From Halorussus rarus (GTDB taxonomy: Archaea; Halobacteriota; Halobacteria; Halobacteriales; Haladaptataceae): DNA of 64,000 bases. Shown here piece by piece: positions 46,015 to 54,611 of this stretch. The stretch lies in assembly GCF_003369835.1 (NCBI RefSeq), contig NZ_QPMJ01000002.1, positions 1,516,739-1,580,738 of the forward strand, in the 5' to 3' direction. A program made the position numbers and the translations under genes. The notes below the pieces were generated by a model that was not told where the DNA came from, searched no databases, and worked only from the letters and a program-made list of their open reading frames with translations. Within the stretch, counting starts at the first letter, position 1. The number at the start of each line of letters is the position of its first letter.

Positions 46015-46848
46015 TCAGCGGTCGGTCGCGTCCCACGCGTCCGGCACTTCGATGACGTACTTGCCGTCCTCCTTCAGCGAGATGATGTACTCCTCGCGCT
46101 CGTACAGCTCCATCAGGTTGAGCTCGTACTGGCCGGGTTCGACGATGCGGATGCTCTCGAACTGGCTGTTGAGCTCCTCGCGGAGCTCCTTCAGTCCGGG
46201 GCTGCTGTCGTCGGGCGTGTCGACCACGTTGGCCCCTGCCTGGTCGGTCTCCGACGTCGCGTTCGGGGCGTCGGCCGCCGGTTCGTCGGGGAGCTCCGAC
46301 CGGCTCACCACGTCGCGGCGCGCGCTCGCCTGGGCCGTGTCTTCGGCGGACGGGGCGGTGCCCTCGGCCGACGAGCCGGCGTTTCCGGTCGAGTCAGGGG
46401 CCGCGTCGTCGGCAGACGCCCCGGCGGTTCGGGTGGAACCGGTGGCGGTCGCGTCCTCCGCGTCCGGGCCGTCGCGCTCGCCGGGCCACGGGGTCCGGCC
46501 CGACGAGCCGTCGTTCCCCGCGTCGGACGACCCGGTGCCGTTCGTCGAATCGCTGTCGTCCCGCGTGCGCACCCAGTCGCGGACCGTCGCGGCCGCCCGG
46601 TTGACGGCGCCGCCCCGGTCGTCGGCCCCCGTTTCGGGTCCGTCGTCGACGGAGGGCTCGGCGGGTTCGGGTCGCTTCTTCGGTGCGGTCGCGGCCGTCG
46701 TCGCCGCGCCGGCGCCACCAGCGTCGCCACCTGCGGCGCCGGCCGGTTGGAACTGGAACTTGTTGCCGCCGCAGTCCGGACAGCCCGAGAGCATCTCCTT
46801 CGAACCGTCCTGGAACGACCGGCCGCAGTTGGTGCACTGGTGAGGCAT
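46015..46848 (-). CDS. oapC: origin-associated zinc-ribbon protein OapC
   Basis: A 277-residue protein. The N-terminal ribbon M-P-H-Q-C-T-N-C-G-R ... C-P-D-C-G-G-N-K-F has two C-x2-C pairs; the long middle (about 45-215) is Ala/Thr/Ser/Asp-rich and looks disordered; the C-terminal 60 residues form a conserved domain (S-I-R-I-V-E-P-G-Q-Y-E-L-N-L-M-E-L-Y). This matches the OapC/ArvC family found beside haloarchaeal oriC1 with oapA and oapB. Its start overlaps the oapB stop by one base. It is thought to influence origin function, but the mechanism is unknown. Confidence 0.87.
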   Translation of the reverse strand: MPHQCTNCGRSFQDGSKEMLSGCPDCGGNKFQFQPAGAAGGDAGGAGAATTAATAPKKRPEPAEPSVDDGPETGADDRGGAVNRAAATVRDWVRTRDDSDSTNGTGSSDAGNDGSSGRTPWPGERDGPDAEDATATGSTRTAGASADDAAPDSTGNAGSSAEGTAPSAEDTAQASARRDVVSRSELPDEPAADAPNATSETDQAGANVVDTPDDSSPGLKELREELNSQFESIRIVEPGQYELNLMELYEREEYIISLKEDGKYVIEVPDAWDATDR

Positions 46849-47237
46849 TATTTGCGTGACACGAGGGCGCTGATGAGGTTCTCGTCCTTGTGGAGCGTCT
46901 CGATCTGGTTAGCCGGGCCGATGACGGTGAGCTTCTGGGTCGACTCCTTGCCCATCAGCCGGTCGAGGAAGCTCTGGTCGGCGGTCTCCGACCGGGGGTA
47001 GGTCTCGATCTCGATGCCGTTGAACTCGTCGGGGCTGATCTCGGTCATCGTCACCTCGATGAGTTTGCTCTCCTCGTCGGGCGAGAGCCCGGTCTCGAGG
47101 ATGACGATGTTGCCGTCGCGCACGCCGTCGAGTATCATCCGGATCTTCTCCATCGAGGCCATCTCGGCCATCCGGTCGGCCCCGATGAGGTCGATCTGGA
47201 CGCCGTCGTTCGGGCCGTTCTCTGTTACTTCAGGCAT
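46848..47237 (-). CDS. oapB: origin-associated protein OapB (DUF2073)
   Basis: A 129-residue DUF2073 protein: V-Q-I-D-L-I-G-A-D-R-M-A-E-M near the start, I-R-M-I-L-D-G-V-R-D-G-N-I-V-I-L-E near residue 32 and L-T-V-I-G-P-A-N-Q-I-E-T-L-H-K-D at the C-terminus. This family is found next to the origin in haloarchaea between the GTPase OapA and the zinc protein OapC, as here. It lies four bases after oapA and its stop overlaps oapC. Function is unproved. Confidence 0.88.
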   Translation of the reverse strand: MPEVTENGPNDGVQIDLIGADRMAEMASMEKIRMILDGVRDGNIVILETGLSPDEESKLIEVTMTEISPDEFNGIEIETYPRSETADQSFLDRLMGKESTQKLTVIGPANQIETLHKDENLISALVSRK

Positions 47238-47241
47238 GATA

Positions 47242-47883
47242 TCACCCGAAGTACTCCGCGATCTTGTCGTACACTTCGTCCATGTTGTCGCCTTCCAGCG
47301 CCGAGAGCGGGATGGTCTCGTGCTGCGGGAAGGCGTTGCTGATGCGCTGGACGCTCGAGCCCTCGAGGTCGGTCTTGTTGGCGAGGATGAGGACGGGGAG
47401 GTCCTGGCTCTCGATGATGCCGATGAGCATTGTGTTGACCTGCGTGAACGGGTCGGTCGTGCTGTCGAGCACGTAGATGACGCCGTCGACGTCCTCGCGG
47501 AGCCAGTGCATCGCCTCCGCGACGCCCTCGGTGGCCTCGCGGGAGCGACGCACCGCGTCGTCCTTGTCCATGTCGTGGTCGAGGAACTCCTCGTAGTCGA
47601 CCTTGGTCGTCACGCCCGGCGTGTCGACGACGTCGATGGACACCGTCTTGCCGTCGCGTTCGATCTCGACGTTTTCCTTTCGACGTGCCCGGCGGGTCTC
47701 GTGCGGAATGTGGCTCTCGGGACCGACGGCGTCGCCGGTCCAGTCGCGGGTGATGCGGTTTGCGAGAGTCGTCTTTCCGGCGTTCGGCGGGCCGTAGATA
47801 CCGATGCGCTTCGGCTCTTGAGCGGAGAAGAGCTTGTCCGTAACGCGGGAGATGCTGTCTTTCAGGTCCGTAAACAATCCCAT
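47242..47883 (-). CDS. oapA: origin-associated Era-like GTPase OapA
   Basis: A 213-residue small GTPase. G1 is G-P-P-N-A-G-K-T-T (about residues 31-39), G3 is D-T-P-G near 87, and G4 is N-K-T-D near 167, all intact. Era-like GTPases usually act in ribosome assembly, but this gene's place directly beside the origin, divergent from orc1, and followed by oapB and oapC is the conserved haloarchaeal arrangement. It is translated as M-G-L-F-T-D-L-K-D-S-I-S. Confidence 0.9.
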   Translation of the reverse strand: MGLFTDLKDSISRVTDKLFSAQEPKRIGIYGPPNAGKTTLANRITRDWTGDAVGPESHIPHETRRARRKENVEIERDGKTVSIDVVDTPGVTTKVDYEEFLDHDMDKDDAVRRSREATEGVAEAMHWLREDVDGVIYVLDSTTDPFTQVNTMLIGIIESQDLPVLILANKTDLEGSSVQRISNAFPQHETIPLSALEGDNMDEVYDKIAEYFG

Positions 47884-48094
47884 CCTTTCCTCCCAGACCC
47901 CACTATCGGCGTTTCAAGCCGTCACGGGGGCTGTTGCGCGAACAACTATATCCCACCTACTTAAACCTATGTCAGACGCGTCCGGTGAAAATAACTCCCT
48001 CGAGGAGCCGGCGACGAGTCGTCCAGCGGCGGAACGACGGCCGGCTGGCGGATTTCTCGTGCCCGGTCGTGAGTGACCTGTGAAATGCGCGCGG

Positions 48095-48118
48095 TCTCCA
48101 GTTGAAACAGAGGGGTTT
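48095..48118 (+). repeat. ORB-like sequence
   Basis: TCTCCAGTTGAAACAGAGGG followed by GTTT. A full match (TCCA, TGAAAC, GAGGGG). Overlaps a weaker reversed partner at about 48117-48137 (TTTCACGCTGGACC). Confidence 0.75.
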
Positions 48119-48365
48119 CCGGGTTTCACGCTGGACCGAAAGTCGGCGAAGAAGGTCGGTTCGAGGCCTAGTAACGGCAGTTGCTCGTCGATTCCGGAGT
48201 AGCAGGGGAGGAGCGTGCTTCGACGGTCAAACTCTGTCGGTCCTAGAAGGACGCTTTGAGGTGGCCGACGGAGATCTCGTACGTCGTCCAGATAACGGTT
48301 AGATTTCGACTTGCCGATACTGCTCGGATGGTCGGGAGGACGACGGGATGCCGGCCCCCACCCCT

Positions 48366-48386
48366 ACCCCTCCGTTTCAGGTGGAA
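48366..48386 (-). repeat. ORB-like sequence, reversed
   Basis: On the minus strand it reads TTCCACCTGAAACGGAGGGG, the same 20 bases as the forward box at 49400. Its G-run points left, so it bounds the AT-rich core on that side. Confidence 0.8.
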
Positions 48387-48435
48387 CGGGCGAGGATTGG
48401 GGTCGTGGGGTGGCCCGGCCGTAAGTCATAGAGGA

Positions 48436-48535
48436 GGTTCGGACAAAAACAACTAGAACACACTAAACAATAAACCGAAGTAATTGGTTTACGGATACTG
48501 TTGGACACTTATCCTATTAAAGCTTTGGGTGGCTA
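48436..48535. other. AT-rich DNA unwinding element
   Basis: About 100 bases clearly richer in A/T than the surroundings, including GGACAAAAACAACTAGAACA and TTATCCTATTAAAGCTTTGG. It sits between the reversed ORB-like box at 48366 and the forward box at 48567, the classical place for strand opening. Confidence 0.75.
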
Positions 48536-48566
48536 GAGTCGCCCACCCCTCCCCACCGTCTCAGTC

Positions 48567-48591
48567 GCTCCAGTTGAAACGAGGGGGTGGG
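48567..48591 (+). repeat. ORB-like sequence
   Basis: GCTCCAGTTGAAACGAGGGG followed by GTGGG: strong match directly right of the AT-rich core. A weak reversed copy with a long C-run (48544-48566) sits in front of it. Confidence 0.8.
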
Positions 48592-48685
48592 GGAGGTGCC
48601 CGATGGAAAACCCCTGTGGATGTCCCTTGACACCGATACCCGCAAAATGCAAACCTGGAATCTCCGACCGCATTCGTACTCGTCC

Positions 48686-48709
48686 GTTCGACTCGAAATC
48701 AAGGGATTC
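48686..48709 (+). repeat. ORB-like sequence (weaker)
   Basis: GTTCGACTCGAAATCAAGGG followed by ATTC: GAAAT instead of GAAAC and a GGG run, but the same overall order. Confidence 0.5.
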
Positions 48710-48873
48710 TCCGGTACCGTGCTCCATCGACCGCTAGCATTACTGTGGGCGACGGCAGCAACAGCTGGCTAATACCGGCTGATGTCGGCTTCGAGGCAAG
48801 AGTCCAAGACAGATTACATCGATGAAGGCCGATGGGATCTCGTCGCTCCCGCTGCGGCATCCGGCACGGCCCC

Positions 48874-48898
48874 TTTCGACGTGAAACGACGGGGTGAG
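48874..48898 (+). repeat. ORB-like sequence
   Basis: TTTCGACGTGAAACGACGGG followed by GTGAG: GAAAC and a G-run after a TCGA in place of TCCA. Confidence 0.65.
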
Positions 48899-49141
48899 GG
48901 CCGTTCCGGTGAAGTTGCAATCGAAAATCCGCCCTCGTGGAAGAGGCGGCTCGGTCAGTAAGGGAAGGAATCTCTCCGTTGATGTCGAGGCCAGACATCG
49001 GGATATTGCGACTGCCGGCGTCGACACTTCCGACACTACCGACCGAGCACTACCAAACCCGACACTATCGACCCGACCGACGCTGGCATCATCGACGCCG
49101 ATTAGCTACAGGTCGACCGTGACGAACCGCGACCCACCATC

Positions 49142-49166
49142 GTTTCACCCGAAACAGGGGCGTTTT
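49142..49166 (+). repeat. ORB-like sequence
   Basis: GTTTCACCCGAAACAGGGGC followed by GTTTT; GAAAC and GGGG are intact, with TTCA for TCCA. Confidence 0.6.
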
Positions 49167-49398
49167 GGTCACCACAACCGGGCACTCTTCACACTCTCTG
49201 GCAGACGAAACAGCCGTTTCATCGGCTCTCGACAGCATTCGGGAGATTCTGTCGACCCTGGATCGAAAGAAGAAAGAGTTTAATATCCTGCTGGACCTTT
49301 GGTTCTCCTGCATCAACTGGACGCGCTCGCCACTTCTCGGCTTCGGCATTCCGGTTCATTCGGGCGGTCGTGCCGAAATCCGCCCGCGGGCCGCGCGT

Positions 49399-49422
49399 CT
49401 TCCACCTGAAACGGAGGGGTCG
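49399..49422 (+). repeat. ORB-like sequence proximal to orc1
   Basis: TTCCACCTGAAACGGAGGGG (49400-49419) ends 13 bases before the orc1 ATG, so Orc1 binding here could also repress its own gene. The same 20 bases occur reversed at 48366. Confidence 0.8.
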
Positions 49423-49432
49423 ACACGAACGC

Positions 49433-50926
49433 ATGACCGACGAAAACGCACAACCGACGGACGACGCGGTCGACGTCAGCCCCGACCGTAGCTTCGACAA
49501 CGTCGATCTCGACGACGTCGTCTTCGACGACGAGGAGGACGACGACCAGGGGCTCTTCGACGACCTGCTTTCTGGCGAACCGATCTTCGAGAACAAGGAG
49601 GTGCTCCGGCCGTCGTACACGCCCCACGAGCTTCCCCACCGGAAGGACCAGATCAACAACATGGCGACGATCCTGGTCGCCGCGCTCCGGGGCGAGACGC
49701 CGTCGAACATCCTCATCTACGGCAAGACCGGGACCGGCAAGACCGCGAGCGCGAAGTTCGTCAGCAAGGAACTCGAGAGCACGTCCCAGAAGTACGACGT
49801 CCCCTGCAACGTCGAGTACATCAACTGCGAGGTGACCGACACCCAGTACCGCGTGCTCGCGCAGCTCGCCAACAAGTTCATCGAGAACAACCAGGAGTTC
49901 GTCGACGACCGGATCGACGAGCTCGCGACGCTCCGCGAGGCCGCCTCCGGCGACCCCTCCCGCCTGGCCGACACCGGGTTCGACTCGGCCGAGGCCGTCG
50001 ACGACCGCATCGACGAACTGGAGGACGACCGCGAGGAGATGGAGTCGGTCCCCATGACCGGGTGGCCGACCGACCGCGTCTACAACACGTTCTTCGAGGC
50101 GGTCGACTACGAGGAGCGCGTGGTCGTCATCATGCTCGACGAGATCGACAAGCTGGTCGAGAAGTCCGGCGACGACACCCTCTACAACCTCTCGCGGATG
50201 AACTCCGAGCTCGAGAACTCGCGGGTCTCCATCATCGGCATCTCGAACGACCTCAAGTTCACCGACTTCCTCGACCCCCGGGTGAAGTCGAGCCTCGGCG
50301 AGGAGGAGATCGTCTTCCCGCCGTACGACGCCAACCAGCTCCGGGACATCCTCCAGCACCGCGCGGAGGTCGCGTTCAAGGCCGACGCTCTCTCCGACGA
50401 CGTGATACCGCTCTGCGCCGCGTTCGCCGCCCAGGAGCACGGCGACGCCCGGCGCGCGCTCGACCTGCTGCGGACCGCCGGCGAACTCGCCGAACGCGAC
50501 CAGGCCGAGGGGGTCAACGAGAAGCACGTCCGGAAGGCCCAGGAGAAGATCGAACTCGACCGCGTGGTCGAGGTGGTCCGGACCCTCCCGACCCAGTCGA
50601 AGCTCGTGCTGTTCTCGATCATCTCGCTCGAGAAGAACGGCGTCCACAACGTCAACACCGGCGAGGTGTACAACATCTACAAGCGCCTCTGCGAGGAGAT
50701 CGACGCCGACGTGCTCACCCAGCGCCGCGTCACCGACCTCATCAGCGAGCTCGACATGCTCGGCATCGTCAACGCGGTGGTCGTCAGCAAGGGCCGGTAC
50801 GGCCGGACCAAGGAGATCAGCCTCTCGGTCCCCATCGACGAGACCGAGGCGGTGCTGATGTCCGACTCCCGGCTCGGCGACATCGAGAGCGTCCAGCCGT
50901 TCGTGCAGGCCCGGTTCGACAACTGA
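49433..50926 (+). CDS. orc1: Orc1/Cdc6 origin-binding replication initiator
   Basis: A 497-residue AAA+ initiator protein. After an acidic, probably disordered N-terminus it has Walker A I-Y-G-K-T-G-T-G-K-T-A-S (about residues 98-108), Walker B V-V-I-M-L-D-E-I-D-K near 230, sensor 1 in I-I-G-I-S-N-D-L near 263, sensor 2 arginine in G-D-A-R-R-A-L-D-L-L-R and a C-terminal winged helix (about 400-497), which with the AAA+ domain binds ORB DNA. The ATG at 49433 gives M-T-D-E-N-A-Q-P; longer in-frame upstream codons (R-G-P-R-V-F-H-L-K-R-R) run through an ORB-like box and look non-coding. It is the oriC1-type copy given its location. Confidence 0.95.
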   Translation: MTDENAQPTDDAVDVSPDRSFDNVDLDDVVFDDEEDDDQGLFDDLLSGEPIFENKEVLRPSYTPHELPHRKDQINNMATILVAALRGETPSNILIYGKTGTGKTASAKFVSKELESTSQKYDVPCNVEYINCEVTDTQYRVLAQLANKFIENNQEFVDDRIDELATLREAASGDPSRLADTGFDSAEAVDDRIDELEDDREEMESVPMTGWPTDRVYNTFFEAVDYEERVVVIMLDEIDKLVEKSGDDTLYNLSRMNSELENSRVSIIGISNDLKFTDFLDPRVKSSLGEEEIVFPPYDANQLRDILQHRAEVAFKADALSDDVIPLCAAFAAQEHGDARRALDLLRTAGELAERDQAEGVNEKHVRKAQEKIELDRVVEVVRTLPTQSKLVLFSIISLEKNGVHNVNTGEVYNIYKRLCEEIDADVLTQRRVTDLISELDMLGIVNAVVVSKGRYGRTKEISLSVPIDETEAVLMSDSRLGDIESVQPFVQARFDN

Positions 50927-51006
50927 CCGCCATCCACTGCCCCCGACTCGGCGAGACAGTCCCTGCCGATCCCCGTTCGTCGACGGCTCTCGATCCAGTT
51001 TTCCGG

Positions 51007-51031
51007 TCTCGACTCGAAATTCGGGGGGTGA
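51007..51031 (+). repeat. ORB-like sequence (weaker)
   Basis: TCTCGACTCGAAATTCGGGG followed by GGTGA, between orc1 and the signal peptidase gene; GAAAT and a G6 run. Confidence 0.5.
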
Positions 51032-51055
51032 CGCTCGGAGCGTGCTCGACCGCCG

Positions 51056-51078
51056 CTCCACGCGAAACGAAGGGCTCG
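51056..51078 (+). repeat. ORB-like sequence
   Basis: GCTCCACGCGAAACGAAGGG followed by CTC: TCCA and GAAACGAAGGG intact, 25 bases after the previous box. Confidence 0.6.
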
Positions 51079-51174
51079 CCGGACAGCACCTCGGAGGGAA
51101 GGGGACCGGGAATTCGGAGGAAAAGAGAGCGACTGGAGAGCCGAGGAGAAGAATCGCGAAGGGAAATCCGACCG

Positions 51175-51978
51175 TCAGGCCGCGCCCGAGAACTGGAGGC
51201 GGACCCAGCCGAGCCACGGGATGCGAATCTCCGCGGTTCCCCGGATCCAGCTCGGCCTGACCGGGTCGCTGAGCGCTCCGCCGCCCCAGTCCGCCTGGTC
51301 GTAGAAGTTGTTGGCGTCGCCCTTCGTGATGAACCCGGCGTTCGGGGCCGGGCAGTTGACCAGCTCCTCGCAGCTGTCGGCGCTGACGTACTGCTCGTTC
51401 GCCTCGTCGTACCAGTTCTCGCCCTCCTCGACCCAGAACCGGGCCCGGTGGATTATCGGCGTTCTGCCCGTCTTCCCGTCGGGCTTGTAGACGATGACGT
51501 CGCCGTAGCTCCCGAACTTCCGGTAGCCCGCCTCCTCGCCGGTCTGATACGTGACCACGCCCGTGTCCGCGTGCGCGGTCGCGGGCGCGAGACGACCCTC
51601 CTCCATGATGAACACGAGATCACCCTTCTGCATGTGGGGCTCCATGCTCCCGCTCTCGATGGCGACCATCGGGGGCCACACCCCGCTGACCGCGAACAGG
51701 AGCGCCCCGATGACGACGACGATGGCGGCGCTGCTCAGCATCTCGCGGACGAACACGACGACCCCGTTCTCGCTGGTGCGGAACCGCCGGACCAGCGCGA
51801 GCGGGCCGGTCCGCTCCTCGCGTCCCCCGCCGTCGGACCGCGTGCGGGCCTCGGGCGCGGGCGGAGAGCGGCCGGACCCGCCGGCGACCGACTCGTCAGA
51901 CCGCCCGTCCGACGAGGTCGGCGGACCGCTCGTCCGCTCGTCGTCGTCCGACGGGGGTTCGTCTCGGGAAGGACTCAT
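51175..51978 (-). CDS. signal peptidase I, archaeal type
   Basis: A 267-residue membrane peptidase that removes signal peptides from secreted proteins. A disordered Asp/Ser/Pro-rich N-terminus (about 1-70) precedes one membrane span (about 95-120, A-A-I-V-V-V-I-G-A-L-L-F-A-V). The catalytic serine lies in I-E-S-G-S-M-E-P-H-M and the His in I-I-H-R-A-R near 180; the G-D-A-N-N motif near 225 completes the site. Archaeal and ER enzymes use a Ser-His pair rather than Ser-Lys. It is convergent with orc1, over two ORB-like boxes. Confidence 0.92.
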   Translation of the reverse strand: MSPSRDEPPSDDDERTSGPPTSSDGRSDESVAGGSGRSPPAPEARTRSDGGGREERTGPLALVRRFRTSENGVVVFVREMLSSAAIVVVIGALLFAVSGVWPPMVAIESGSMEPHMQKGDLVFIMEEGRLAPATAHADTGVVTYQTGEEAGYRKFGSYGDVIVYKPDGKTGRTPIIHRARFWVEEGENWYDEANEQYVSADSCEELVNCPAPNAGFITKGDANNFYDQADWGGGALSDPVRPSWIRGTAEIRIPWLGWVRLQFSGAA

Positions 51979-52179
51979 CTACCCCACGTTCCGGTTCCGC
52001 GGACGTCAATTTTCCGGGTGCGCCCGGCGGATAATCGATGGGTACCGAGGTTCGGCAGTCTCCATCCGACCGTGCTCGCTCCAAGAACTCTGACTGCGCA
52101 CTTCGATGCAGCTGCCTACTCGGTCGAACGCCTGACGCGCTCCGCTATCCTTTTGACGAACCCCCGAAATTGAACGAAC

Positions 52180-53835
52180 GTGTCGCTGGAGACCCACGCC
52201 CGCATCGTCAGCGAACTCACCAGCCGCGGGTACAACGCCGACCGCGAGGCGGTGACGCTGCTCGCGGGCGCCGACGACCCGGACGGCGCGCTCGACGTGG
52301 TCGTCGAGCGCGCGCCCGAGGACGCGCTGAAGCTCTCGGCCGACCACGTGAAGGCGGTCCTCTCGGAAGTCGACTCCGGTGACTCCCCCGCTTCGACTGG
52401 ACGGGAAATCGGCGAAAGCTCCGGGACAAAATCGGGGCCTCCAGGAGAAACGAAGGGGGTCGGAGACGGGCCGGCCGACGCCGACGAAGTGGATTCAACG
52501 GACGAGGATGCCGACGCCTCGCGATCCGAGGAATCCCACCGCGACTCGTCTCGCCCGGATGCGTCCCGCCCCGACGCGTCCCGACCGGACGAGTCGGTCC
52601 GCGACCCCGACTTCGACGCGCGGTCGCTCGAAGTGGCAGGCGACGTCACCGGCGAGAGCACCGGGACCGGCGAGTACGACGACTTCGTCTCGGTGTTCCA
52701 GGACCGGTTCAAGCGCCTCTCGAAGCAGTTGCGCTCGCGGGTCAACGCCCGCCCGACCTCGGCCGTCTCGAAGATGCCCGGCGGCGGCGACACCGCCATC
52801 GTCGGGATGATAAGCGACATCCGCTCGACCGCGAGCGGCCACTGGCTCGTCGAACTCGAGGACACGAGCGGGACCTATCCCTGTCTCATCATGAAGGACC
52901 GGGAGTTCGCCGACACGGTCGACGAACTCCTCCACGACGAGGTGATCGCGGTCGAGGGGACGCTCTCGGACGACAACGACGACGGCGACGGCATCCTGTT
53001 CGTGGACTCGCTGTACTTCCCGGACGTCCCCCGGACCTACCAGCCCTCGACCGCCGACCGCCACGTCCAGGCCGCACTCATCAGCGACGTCCACGTCGGC
53101 AGCCAGGAGTTCATGGCCGACGCCTGGTCGCGGTTCGCCGACTGGCTCCACACCGAGGAGGCCAGCGCCGTAGAGTACCTTCTCATCGCCGGCGACATGG
53201 TCGAAGGCGTCGGCGTCTACCCGAATCAGGACGAGGAGCTCGACATCGTCGACATCTACGAGCAGTACGACCAGTTCTCGGAGTACCTCAAGGAGGTGCC
53301 CGGTGACATGGAGATTCTCATGATCCCGGGCAACCACGACGCGGTCCGGCTCGCCGAGCCCCAGCCCGGCTTCGACGAGGAGCTCCGGGACATCATGTCG
53401 GCCCACGACGCCCGCATCACGGGCAACCCCTCCACGGTGACGGTCGAGGGCGTGGACATCCTGATGTACCACGGCTTCTCGCTCGACGAGGTCATCGCCG
53501 AACTCCCCGAGGAGAAGGCCAGCTACGACGAACCCCACAAGGCGATGTACCAGCTCCTCAAGAAGCGCCACGTCGCGCCCCCGTTCGGCGGCAAGACGAG
53601 GGTCGCGCCCGAGGAGATGGACTACCTCGTGATGGACGAGGTCCCGGACGTGTTCCACACCGGCCACGTCCACAAGCTCGGCTGGGGCAAGTACCACAAC
53701 GTGCTGGCGGTCAACTCGGGCTGCTGGCAGGCCCAGACCGCGTTCCAGAAGTCGGTCAACATCGACCCCGACGCCGGCTTCGCGCCCGTCCTCGACCTCG
53801 ACACCCTGGACATGACGGTCCGGCAGTTCAGCTAG
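52180..53835 (+). CDS. polB: DNA polymerase D small subunit (DP1)
   Basis: A 551-residue exonuclease subunit of PolD. The N-terminal 70 residues are a helical domain; about 70-150 is a low-complexity linker with a repeated R-P-D-A-S motif; an OB fold follows (about 195-280); and the calcineurin-like Mre11-type phosphoesterase domain has S-D-V-H-V-G-S near 305, G-D-M-V-E-G near 340, P-G-N-H-D near 383 and G-H-V-H near 500, giving 3'-5' proofreading. It starts with GTG. Two ORB-like sequences lie inside the linker-coding part (52382-52462). The large subunit is encoded at 9434. Confidence 0.95.
   Translation: MSLETHARIVSELTSRGYNADREAVTLLAGADDPDGALDVVVERAPEDALKLSADHVKAVLSEVDSGDSPASTGREIGESSGTKSGPPGETKGVGDGPADADEVDSTDEDADASRSEESHRDSSRPDASRPDASRPDESVRDPDFDARSLEVAGDVTGESTGTGEYDDFVSVFQDRFKRLSKQLRSRVNARPTSAVSKMPGGGDTAIVGMISDIRSTASGHWLVELEDTSGTYPCLIMKDREFADTVDELLHDEVIAVEGTLSDDNDDGDGILFVDSLYFPDVPRTYQPSTADRHVQAALISDVHVGSQEFMADAWSRFADWLHTEEASAVEYLLIAGDMVEGVGVYPNQDEELDIVDIYEQYDQFSEYLKEVPGDMEILMIPGNHDAVRLAEPQPGFDEELRDIMSAHDARITGNPSTVTVEGVDILMYHGFSLDEVIAELPEEKASYDEPHKAMYQLLKKRHVAPPFGGKTRVAPEEMDYLVMDEVPDVFHTGHVHKLGWGKYHNVLAVNSGCWQAQTAFQKSVNIDPDAGFAPVLDLDTLDMTVRQFS
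52382..52402 (-). repeat. ORB-like sequence inside polB, reversed
   Basis: On the minus strand it reads GTCCAGTCGAAGCGGGGGAG: TCCA and a long G-run with GAAGC for GAAAC. Confidence 0.45.
52438..52463 (+). repeat. ORB-like sequence inside polB
   Basis: CCTCCAGGAGAAACGAAGGG followed by GGTCGG: TCCA, GAAACGAA and a G5 run intact. It lies in the part encoding the disordered linker, 36 bases right of the reversed box. Confidence 0.55.
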
Positions 53836-53913
53836 CCGGTCGGATTCTCCCGAACCCGGGACCCGGTCCGTCGGGCGGTAGGCGCTCCGTTCCGCCGGAC
53901 CTTTACCTGTCAG

Positions 53914-53938
53914 GTTCCACCTGAAACGAGGGGGTTCG
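53914..53938 (+). repeat. ORB-like sequence after polB
   Basis: GTTCCACCTGAAACGAGGGG followed by GTTCG is one of the best matches in the window, though it is about 5.4 kb right of the AT-rich core. Confidence 0.7.
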
Positions 53939-53952
53939 AGGGTTCGCCCGGC

Positions 53953-54435
53953 CTACCGGCGCGCGGAGTCGGCCTGGGCCGCGGGGTCGAACCGGTACTC
54001 CAGCGTCCGGCCCCCCTCGAACCGCGGGCCGGTTCCCGTGCGGCGGAACCCGGCGGCTTCGACCACCTCCCTGGTCTCGGTCTCGTCCTCGGGGACCAGC
54101 GCCTCGACGGTCATCCCCTCCTTGCGGGCGAACCGGACCGGTTCCTCCAGCAGGCGCTCGCGGGCCTCGGGCGTCCCCCGGAGGTACGTCACGCGGACCG
54201 TCCCCGGCATCGCGTCGAACCCGACGAACCCGACGACGGTCGACTCTCCGTCCTCGGCGTCGTCCTCGGATTCGGGGTCGCTCTCGCCCGCGTCGTCCGC
54301 ACCCGACGCGTCGGCGTCGGCCTCGGCCACCCGGACCGTCCGGTCGTGGACCACGTTGCGCATCACCTCAGCCGGGGCGTCGGCGAGCTCGCCGAGCACC
54401 GCACCGTCCTCCTCGACTGCATCTCGCACGCGCAT
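53953..54435 (-). CDS. GNAT-type acetyltransferase-like protein
   Basis: A 160-residue protein beginning M-R-V-R-D-A-V-E-E-D-G-A-V-L-G-E-L, a normal first strand and helix of a GNAT fold. The middle holds an acidic insertion (about 45-70, D-A-S-G-A-D-D-A-G-E-S-D) and the strand V-V-G-F-V-G-F-D-A. The acetyl-CoA signature is weak (R-G-T-P-E-A-R-E-R-L-L near 95), while V-V-E-A-A-G-F-R-R-T-G-T-G near 140 is the typical GNAT C-terminal strand. The substrate is unknown, and activity is not certain. Confidence 0.7.
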   Translation of the reverse strand: MRVRDAVEEDGAVLGELADAPAEVMRNVVHDRTVRVAEADADASGADDAGESDPESEDDAEDGESTVVGFVGFDAMPGTVRVTYLRGTPEARERLLEEPVRFARKEGMTVEALVPEDETETREVVEAAGFRRTGTGPRFEGGRTLEYRFDPAAQADSARR

Positions 54436-54611
54436 TGTTCACGTATCGGCCGCCGACGAAGTTAAAGCCCGCGGGGAACCGGGCGGAATTTCGCGCCGAT
54501 GGGCCGGATTCGGCTCCCGGCGCCCCACACGGCCCGCGGCGACCCGCTCGCGGGACGCCGGGCCGCGCGCGGTGGACAGGGCTTTTTCGCTCGCGGCCCT
54601 ACGTCGTGGGT

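Larger units (their letters stand above)
47884..49432. other. chromosomal replication origin oriC1
   Basis: A 1549-base non-coding region between oapA (leftward) and orc1 (rightward). It contains seven ORB-like sequences (listed separately), mostly with the G-run pointing right, one clear reversed box at 48366 and an AT-rich core at about 48436-48535 between that reversed box and a forward box at 48567. Location beside orc1 and oapABC, the ORB repeats and the AT-rich core together identify the origin. No gene is recognised in it; open frames here look like shadows. Confidence 0.9.

Noticed and set aside
49195..49230. GACGAAACAGCCGTTTCATC in the origin
   Set aside because: An inverted GAAAC pair but no G-run; kept out of the box list.
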